From JAWKJY01 sp041393535 (lineage in GTDB: Bacteria > Actinomycetota > Thermoleophilia > Gaiellales > Gaiellaceae), in NCBI GenBank assembly GCA_041393535.1, contig JAWKJY010000001.1, positions 310,001-374,000 of the forward strand: DNA of 64,000 nucleotides, written 5' to 3'. The notes beneath the pieces are model-generated. The model had not been told where the DNA came from. It did not search any database and worked only from the letters and a program-made list of their open reading frames with translations. Below, piece after piece: positions 58,883 to 64,000 of this stretch. A program made the position numbers and the translations under genes. How positions within the stretch are numbered: position 1 is the first letter of the stretch; each line of letters opens with the position of its first letter.

Positions 58883-58900
58883 GATCGCGAGGTCGCGATC
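58883..58900. repeat. 8-bp inverted repeat in the leader of the dehydrogenase
   Basis: GATCGCGA (58883-58890), GG, TCGCGATC (58893-58900) is a perfect inverted repeat between the -10 box and the start codon. It fits a repressor operator or an RNA hairpin just ahead of the ATG. Confidence 0.5.
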
Positions 58901-58908
58901 GCGCACCG

Positions 58909-59910
58909 ATGAGCAGCCGCACCGTCCTCGTCACGGACTACGCCTGGCCGACGCTCGAGCTCGAGCGGGAGATCCTCCGCGCCGTCGATGCCGAGCTGCT
59001 CGTCGCAGAGACGGGCGGCGAGGAGGAGATCGTCGCGCTCGCCCCGCGGGCCGACGCGATCCTGACCAACTGGAAGCGGCTGCCGCCGGAGGCGCTCGAC
59101 GCGGCGCCGCGCTGCCTCGTGGTCTCGCGCTTCGGCGTGGGCGTCGACAACATCCCGGTGGCGCGCGCGACGGAGCTCGGGATCCTCGTCACGAACGTCC
59201 CGGACTTCTGCCTCGAGGAGGTCTCCGACCACGCGATGGCGCTCCTGCTCGCCTGCGCGCGGCGGATCGTCCCCTTCGCCCGCTCGACCCGCGACGGCGT
59301 GTGGGGGCTCGAGCTCGCGCGGGGCCTGCCGCGCCTGCGCGGCCAGACGCTCGGCCTGGTCGGCCGCGGCGGCAGCGCCCGCCGGCTCGTCCCGAAGGCG
59401 CGCGGCTTCGGCCTCGAGCTGGTCGCCTACACGCCGCGCCTGACCGGCGACCGGCTCCCGGAGGGCGTGCGCGCCGCGGGCAGCCTCGAGCAGCTGCTCG
59501 CGGTCTCCGACTACGTCTCGCTGCACGCGCCGGCGACGCCCGAGACGCGCGGCCTGATCGGCGAGGCCGAGCTGCGCGCGATGAAGCCGACCGCGTACCT
59601 GATCAACACCTCCCGCGGCGCGCTCGTCGACGAGGACGCGCTGCGGCGGGCCGTCGAGGCGGGCTGGATCGCCGGCGCGGCGCTCGACGTGCTCGGCGAG
59701 GAGCCGCCCGTGGCCGGCCACCCGCTGCTCGGGCTGGACGGCGTGATCGTGACGCCGCACGCGGGCTTCTACTCGGAGGCCGCGATCGCGGAGCTCTCCG
59801 CCAAGGCGGCCCGGAACGTCGCCGAGGTGCTCCAGGGGCGCGTCCCGGAGCACGTCGTCGACCGCGCCGTCCTCGACGGCCCGTCGCTGAGGTTGCGCCG
59901 GGCAGGCTGA
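58909..59910 (+). CDS. D-isomer 2-hydroxyacid dehydrogenase, CtBP-like
   Basis: This 333-residue protein has two lobes. The N-terminal lobe is RTVLVTDYAWPTLELEREIL. The NAD-binding lobe follows GRFGVGVDNIPVARATELGI and NVPDFCLEEVSDHAMALLLA. The dinucleotide loop reads LGLVGRGGSARRLVPKARGF, lacking the usual third Gly (GxGxxG becomes GRGGSA). Catalytic Arg is in LINTSRGALVDEDAL, Glu in LDVLGEEPP, and His in VIVTPHAGFYSEAAI. The motif set is that of the C-terminal-binding-protein subgroup. The substrate is an unknown 2-ketoacid. An inverted repeat lies in its leader. A 16-bp hairpin ends the unit. Confidence 0.9.
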   Translation: MSSRTVLVTDYAWPTLELEREILRAVDAELLVAETGGEEEIVALAPRADAILTNWKRLPPEALDAAPRCLVVSRFGVGVDNIPVARATELGILVTNVPDFCLEEVSDHAMALLLACARRIVPFARSTRDGVWGLELARGLPRLRGQTLGLVGRGGSARRLVPKARGFGLELVAYTPRLTGDRLPEGVRAAGSLEQLLAVSDYVSLHAPATPETRGLIGEAELRAMKPTAYLINTSRGALVDEDALRRAVEAGWIAGAALDVLGEEPPVAGHPLLGLDGVIVTPHAGFYSEAAIAELSAKAARNVAEVLQGRVPEHVVDRAVLDGPSLRLRRAG

Positions 59911-59969
59911 CCCACGCCCGCGTCCGTCCCGACCGCGCCCCACCGGCGGCCGACGCTCGTCGCGTCGGG

Positions 59970-60005
59970 GCCGCCCCGGTCGAGCAGGCGCTCGACCGGG
60001 GCGGC
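59970..60005. terminator. 16-bp perfect hairpin between convergent genes
   Basis: GCCGCCCCGGTCGAGC (59970-59985), AGGC loop, GCTCGACCGGGGCGGC (59990-60005). This is a perfect 16-bp stem with a 4-nt loop and no T-tract, ending 6 nt before the stop of the convergent small gene (60011). Likely a bidirectional terminator. Confidence 0.75.
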
Positions 60006-60010
60006 GGTCG

Positions 60011-60244
60011 CTACTCGTTCGTGCGCAGCCGATCGCCGAGCAGCTTCTTGCACTCCTCGGCGCCCTTGCGGCTGTGCTCCTGCATGCGGCGGAACAGGTC
60101 GGCGAGGTCGCCGTCGCCCTCGCGCTGGGCGTCCTGCGCGTACTGCTCGAGCCGCCACACGTGCTCGAGGCAGAGGTGCGTGACGGTGATCAGGTCGTAG
60201 TTCTTGTCCTTCGTGCCGCTCTGCGGCGTGGCGGTCGCGGCCAT
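60011..60244 (-). CDS. Small conserved helical protein (77 aa)
   Basis: This 77-residue, mostly helical protein starts MAATATPQSGTKDKNYDLIT and continues VTHLCLEHVWRLEQYAQDA, GDGDLADLFRRMQEHSRKGA and EECKKLLGDRL. The two long amphipathic helices and the DLFRRMQEHSRKG motif look like a four-helix-bundle fragment or ferritin-like hairpin, with conserved Cys and His that could bind a metal. I recognise no named family. ATG 60244 follows GGAAGGAGCG and is preferred over the longer GTG frame. It converges with the dehydrogenase gene. Confidence 0.75.
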   Translation of the reverse strand: MAATATPQSGTKDKNYDLITVTHLCLEHVWRLEQYAQDAQREGDGDLADLFRRMQEHSRKGAEECKKLLGDRLRTNE

Positions 60245-60451
60245 GGGGCGCTCCTTCCGGGTCGCTCGTCGTCGCCACCGCTCGCGTTCCCGCCGCGCCA
60301 GCGCGTGAATCCTCCCGCCGGCTGCGAGCCCGGCGACCACCCGCCCTGCTCTTGACTCCGGTCACGTCGAGGTCGATGATCGACGCTCGTGCACGGCGCT
60401 CCGCGGGACCGACCGCGAGGCGCCATGCGTCGTTCCAGCCAGGAGGAGATC

Positions 60452-61947
60452 ATGCAGGCAGACCTCCATCCCTCGCGCGCCGTCGTCGAGCCGGCTCGAC
60501 CGGGCGCCGTCGCGCGACGCGGGCGAACGCCGCTCGCGCTCGCCATCGCCGTGCTCGCCGCGCTGGTCGGGGCGGTCTCCGTCGCGGGCGCGGCGGTGCC
60601 CGACCCGACCGTCACAGGGCCGATCCCGGCAACGGTCGCACCGGGCGATCCCGCGCGCGACTACCCGTACTTCGCGACCCAGTTCGACCTCGCCAGCCGT
60701 GGCTACGTCGAGCAGGAGTTCTTCCTCTCGGGCACCGCGAGCACGTACGCGGTCGCCACCGGCCAGTTGACCACGGCGACGGTGGTCGACGGCGGTCACC
60801 CCTACGCCACGCGCATGGTCGTCCGCCGTCCGGCCGATCCGAAGCGGTTCAACGGGACCGTGATCGTCGAGTGGTACAACGTCACGGTCGGCTTCGACGT
60901 CGAGGCGAACTGGTTCCGCTACCACGACGCGATCGTCCGGGCCGGCTACGCCTGGGTCGGCGTCTCCGCCCAGCGTGTCGGCGTGAACGCGCTCCGCGCC
61001 TGGAGCCCGGCCCGGTACGGCGCGCTCGACGTGACCGACGGTGGGACGATCACGAACGACGCCTCGCGTGGGACGTCTACTCCCAGGCCCTCCAGGCGAT
61101 CGAGCATCCCACCGGCGTCCGGCCGCTCGGGAACCTCCGGGTCAAGCGCCTGATCGCCGACGGAGAGTCCTCGTCCGCCGCGAAGCTGACCCAGTACTAC
61201 AACGCGATCCACCCGCTCGTCGGCCTCGCGGACGCCTTCGTCCTCAACGGCGCCCCGGAGCCGAACCTCGTCGTGCGCACCGACCTCTCGACGCCGGTGT
61301 TCAAGCTGCTGACGGAGACCGACGTCGCCGTGATCGGGCACGCCCAGAACCGGCAGCCCGACTCCCCCGTCCTGCGCACCTGGGAGGTCGCGGGCACGAG
61401 CCACGCCGACCTCGACATGATCGGCGACCCGGCCGACCTCTCGCCGACGGCGCCGGGGATCAACCCCGTCCAGTGGCGCGACACCGGGACGTTCCAGAAC
61501 CCGACCTGCGACTACCCCACCCTGACCCGGACGCCCTACAAGTACGTCTACCACGCGGTCCTCGACCACGTGAGCCGCTGGGTCAGGACCGGCGTCGCGC
61601 CCCCGCACGCGCCGCCGCTCGAGGTCGTCTCCGTCGGCCCCGGCCCGCGCGGGGCCGAGCTCGCTCGCGACGCGTTCGGGATCGCGAGGGGCGGCATCCG
61701 CCTGGCCGACGTCGCCGTTCCGACGGCGACGAACGCGAGCCCGAACGGGCCCGGCTTCTTCTGCTCGATCTTCGGCCAGTACGTGCCCTTCGCCCCCGCG
61801 ACGCTCGCTGGCCTCTACCCGAGCCACGGGGCCTACGTCGCGAGGGTCGCACTCGTCACCGGCCGCAACGTGCGGGACGGGTACCTGCTCCTGCCCGACG
61901 CGGTGGCGACGCTCCGCGACGCTGTCCGGTCGGACGTGGGCCGCTAG
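60452..61947 (+). CDS. Secreted alpha/beta hydrolase-domain protein (frameshifted)
   Basis: About 498 residues. ATG 60452 follows AGGAGGAGATC. An N-terminal hydrophobic segment (PLALAIAVLAALVGAVSVAG) is a signal peptide. The body contains PKRFNGTVIVEWYNVTVGFD and AIVRAGYAWVGVSAQRVGVN. One C is missing near 61060, after which come RLAWDVYSQALQAIEHPTG, LIADGESSSAAKLTQYYN (the nucleophile elbow GESxSA) and TDVAVIGHAQNRQPDSPVLR. Then follow RTWEVAGTSHADLDMIGDP, with the likely His, and GFFCSIFGQYVPFAPATLA. The pattern fits the large alpha/beta hydrolase-domain family with the GxSxS-type elbow. Substrate unknown. Confidence 0.78.
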
Positions 61948-62012
61948 CGGCGCCGGTCGTCCGCTGGCACGCCGGGGTGGCGGTCCTCGAGAGGCCCGCC
62001 ACCCCGGCCGCC

Positions 62013-62837
62013 TCAGCGGGCGCAGCGCTCGATCAGCGCCACCGCGTCGTGCGGCGCGTGGCCTCTCGCGTCGTTGTCGAGGTAGACGTAGACGTCCTGC
62101 CCGGCGTCCGCCCACGCGCGGATCCGCGTCGCCCAGCGGTCGAGCACGTCGGGCGCGTAGCCGCTCGCGTAGAGCTCGACGTCGCCGTGCAGGCGCACGT
62201 AGCGGAAGTCGCTCGTGTCCTCCTCGACCAGCGGCCAGCGCCCGGCCGTGTCCGCGACGACGAGGGCGACGTCGTTCGCGCGCAGCAGCTCGACCGCCTC
62301 GGGCAGGACGAGGCTGGGGTGGCGCACCTCGAGCGCGTGCCGGATCGGGCCGTCGTGGAGCGCGACGGTCAGGGCGCGCTCGGCCGGGAGCTTCGCGTCG
62401 TGGCGTGCGGCGAGCGCGGCCGCCTCGCCGGTCGTCCGCGGCAGCAGCGCGAGGAACCGCGCGAGCCGGTCCTCGTCGAAGCCCAGCACGGGCGGCAGCT
62501 GCCACAGCACCGGCCCGAGCGTGCGCCCGAGCGCGAGCACGCCGGAGGCGAAGAAGTTCGCGAGGGGCGCCTCGATCCCGGCGAGCTTCTTCATGTGCGT
62601 GATGAAGCGCCCGCCCTTGACCGCGAAGACGAAGTCGTCGGGCACCTGCGCCGCCCAGGCAGCGTAGCTCGCGGGTCGCTGGAGCGCGTAGAAGGAGCCG
62701 TTGATCTCGATCGAGGTCAGCCGCTCTGCGGCGTAGGCGAGCTCGAGCCGCTGCGGCAGCCCGGCGGGGTAGAAGTCGCCGCGCCAGCCCCGGTAGCGCC
62801 ACCCGGAGACGCCGATCCGGATCTCCGCCACGCCCAC
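62013..62837 (-). CDS. DUF72-domain protein
   Basis: This 274-residue TIM-barrel-like protein starts RIGVSGWRYRGWRGDFYPAG and has TSIEINGSFYALQRPASYAA, FVFAVKGGRFITHMKKL, VLWQLPPVLGFDEDRLARFL, and the C-terminal YVRLHGDVELYASGYAPDVL plus VYVYLDNDARGHAPHDAVAL. This is the diagnostic pattern of DUF72 (YecE-like), widespread and of unknown function, possibly a phosphodiesterase or nuclease-like barrel. The start is GTG 62837 or GTG 62831; the frame upstream is a shadow. It converges on the alpha/beta hydrolase gene and is divergent from the PRC-barrel gene. Confidence 0.88.
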   Translation of the reverse strand: MGVAEIRIGVSGWRYRGWRGDFYPAGLPQRLELAYAAERLTSIEINGSFYALQRPASYAAWAAQVPDDFVFAVKGGRFITHMKKLAGIEAPLANFFASGVLALGRTLGPVLWQLPPVLGFDEDRLARFLALLPRTTGEAAALAARHDAKLPAERALTVALHDGPIRHALEVRHPSLVLPEAVELLRANDVALVVADTAGRWPLVEEDTSDFRYVRLHGDVELYASGYAPDVLDRWATRIRAWADAGQDVYVYLDNDARGHAPHDAVALIERCAR

Positions 62838-62940
62838 TGCGTACCACCCCGGGCGCGCCGCCGCACCGCCGGCGATTGGCGCCAGCGCGATCGGGGCATC
62901 ACATGGGTGCTGGCGGACGTCTCGACCGGAACGGAGCGCG

Positions 62941-63311
62941 ATGAGCCTGGAGGACGACATCTGGACGTACAGGGTCGACACCGGTTCCGACGCCGACCTC
63001 GACCTGACCGGCTACGCGGTGGAGGCGCTCGACGGCCCGATCGGCACGATCGAGCGCGGCAGCCTGAGCTCGACCGCCGCTACCTCGTCGTCGACATCGG
63101 CGGCTGGCTCTTCGGCAAGAAGGTGCTGCTGCCGGCCGGGGTCGTCCAGCGGATCGACCCGGACGGCGAGACGGTCTTCGTCGACCGCAACAAGGCGGAG
63201 ATCGAGGGTGCGCCCGAGTACGACGGGGACGCCTACGACGTCCAGGCCGACCGGCACTCCTTCGGCAGCTACTACGGGCCGGGCGGCGCCGGCTGGCGGC
63301 CGGGGTGGTGA
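62941..63311 (+). CDS. PRC-barrel-type protein (frameshifted)
   Basis: About 123 residues. The first frame gives MSLEDDIWTYRVDTGSDADL, then DLTGYAVEALDGPIGTIERG. Near 63070 one G is missing. After it come ELDRRYLVVDIGGWLFGKKV, LLPAGVVQRIDPDGETVFVD and NKAEIEGAPEYDGDAYDV. The beta-barrel strands around ALDGPIGTI and YLVVDIGGWLFGKKVLLPAG are typical of PRC-barrel proteins (RimM-like fold), often tied to stress or photosynthetic reaction-centre H-subunit folds. The C-terminus is Gly/Tyr-rich (SFGSYYGPGGAGW). ATG 62941 starts it. The next gene follows within 5 nt. Confidence 0.8.
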
Positions 63312-63315
63312 CCCG

Positions 63316-63579
63316 ATGCCGACGATCCGGTTGAGCCGGCTGGAGCTCGACGTCGGCGAGCGGCCCCTGCTCGCGCTGCGCGACGCGCTGCACCTGCGCG
63401 GCGCGGTCGGCAAGGACGCCGCGATCGCGCTGAGCCTCGGCAACGCCCTGACCGACGAGCAGAAGCACGCGGCGCACGACGCGGTCAACGACGCCCTCGC
63501 GCTCGTCCACGACGAGCACGACCGCAACGAGCTCTCCGCCCTGCGCCACGCGATCCGCGAGGACCTGGGAGCGCCCTGA
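63316..63579 (+). CDS. Small hypothetical protein (87 aa)
   Basis: This 87-residue protein starts MPTIRLSRLELDVGERPLLA and has the helix NALTDEQKHAAHDAVNDALA. It ends DEHDRNELSALRHAIREDLG. It is rich in Asp, His and Ala and probably helical, with no family recognised. The His-rich patch (KHAAHDAVN, HDEHDRNE) might bind a metal. ATG 63316 is 5 nt after the PRC-barrel stop, so the two are co-transcribed. A real gene is likely because of the tight spacing and codon bias. Confidence 0.6.
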   Translation: MPTIRLSRLELDVGERPLLALRDALHLRGAVGKDAAIALSLGNALTDEQKHAAHDAVNDALALVHDEHDRNELSALRHAIREDLGAP

Positions 63580-63588
63580 TTCGCCCCG

Positions 63589-64000
63589 TCAGCGGGACGG
63601 CCGGCAGGAGCGATCGGCCGCGCCGCCCCGATGCCGATCCGGAAGTCGAGCGTCGTCCCGTGCGGGCCGCTGCGGACCGAGAGGCCCGGGGCGAGCGCCC
63701 GGATGATCGCGAGACCGCGTCCGCGATCCGGATCGGGCCCGGCGCGCGCCAGCGGCCGACGTCGCGAACGCGGGCGCGAACGGCGTGCTCCTCGAGGTCG
63801 AGCACGACCTCGAGCGTGCCTCCACCGTCCGGGTAGGCGTGCTCGACCGCGTTGGCGCAGGCCTCGCCGAGCGCAAGCTGCAGGTCGGACAGCGGCTCGA
63901 CGCCGGCATCGGCGAGCCAGGCGTCGACGGCCTGGCGGACGGCCCGAGCGTGCCGGCCTCCGCGGGCAGGAGGAGGCGCCGCCGAGTGTGGTCGCGCTGG
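63589..64000 (-). pseudogene. RsbW-like anti-sigma/serine kinase ATPase, truncated and frameshifted
   Basis: The gene is cut by the window end and carries about two frameshifts (near 63950 and 63740). Joined pieces read RAVRQAVDAWLADAGVEPLS and DLQLALGEACANAVEHAYPD, which is the Bergerat N-box of HATPase proteins. Then TLEVVLDLEEHAVRARVRDV, then the glycine lid RGRGLAIIRALAPGLSVRSG and GPHGTTLDFRI. This is the RsbW/SpoIIAB-type kinase that phosphorylates an anti-sigma antagonist in stress signalling. The N-terminus and partner genes lie beyond the window. The terminal reading of the stop at 63589 is uncertain because of the shifts. Confidence 0.6.

Noticed and set aside
1..64000. Prophage, integrative element or defence island
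   Set aside because: No integrase, transposase, terminase, restriction or toxin-antitoxin gene was found. The tRNA-Pro has no repeated 3' end nearby to mark an attachment site.

Overview
The window is very GC-rich bacterial chromosome, densely coded on both strands, with GTG and TTG starts common. Several traits point to an actinomycete: a Ku homologue, an F420-type luciferase-like oxidoreductase, GTGA/ATGA gene overlaps, and many leaderless genes with a TANNNT box 6-7 nt before the start codon. My guess is a Thermoleophilia-like lineage, but that is inference from style and no marker gene proves it. I see no rRNA, CRISPR array, insertion sequence, integrase or phage module. One tRNA gene, tRNA-Pro(CGG), is present.

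Layout. 0-3 kb: cell-wall endopeptidase, Ku, a tiny HTH protein behind an attenuator-like leader, and a frameshifted alpha/beta hydrolase. 3.3-7.7 kb: NIF3-like protein, tRNA-Pro, a nitrilase-family/HAD pair, an MFS carrier and a secreted protein. 7.7-26.7 kb: a catabolic block with a class III aminotransferase, hydantoinase/oxoprolinase A+B with a MocR regulator, FAD oxidoreductases, two dihydropyrimidinase-like enzymes, a CocE/NonD hydrolase, a beta-ureidopropionase-like amidase, an F420-type oxidoreductase, an amine-oxidase-like enzyme and two SDRs. Together they suggest ring opening and deamidation of pyrimidines, hydantoins or related cyclic amides, ending in an omega-amino acid for transamination. 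26.7-30 kb: a nuclease-helicase fusion. 30-39 kb: a Baeyer-Villiger-type monooxygenase, two secreted proteins, a badly broken Tat-lipoprotein sulfatase and, convergent to it, a radical SAM sulfatase maturase. 39-47.5 kb: FAD oxidoreductase, NTF2-like protein, DMT exporter, a very large secreted beta-propeller protein, a VWA protein and a cupin. 47.5-53.4 kb: a six-gene minus-strand operon of four glycosyltransferases, a PqqD-like (RRE) protein and an HPr-kinase-like protein. 53.5-64 kb: core MetE-like protein, agmatinase-family enzyme, disulfide oxidoreductase, an OYE/HxlR divergent pair, a 2-hydroxyacid dehydrogenase, small conserved proteins, an alpha/beta hydrolase, a DUF72 protein, a PRC-barrel protein and a cut-off RsbW-like ATPase.

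An important caveat is that at least fourteen genes carry frameshifts. Most can be repaired by adding or removing one G or C in a short G/C run. This looks more like uncorrected sequencing error than mass gene decay, so the broken genes are annotated by their reconstructed product. The two densest damage spots are the sulfatase (36.2-37.8 kb) and the kinase-like gene (50.7-51.8 kb).

The most interesting system is the operon at 47.5-53.4 kb. Its PqqD-like protein ends in a tail carrying a YxxPxL motif like the one RRE domains bind in lasso-peptide leaders, next to an HPr-kinase-like protein and several glycosyltransferases.
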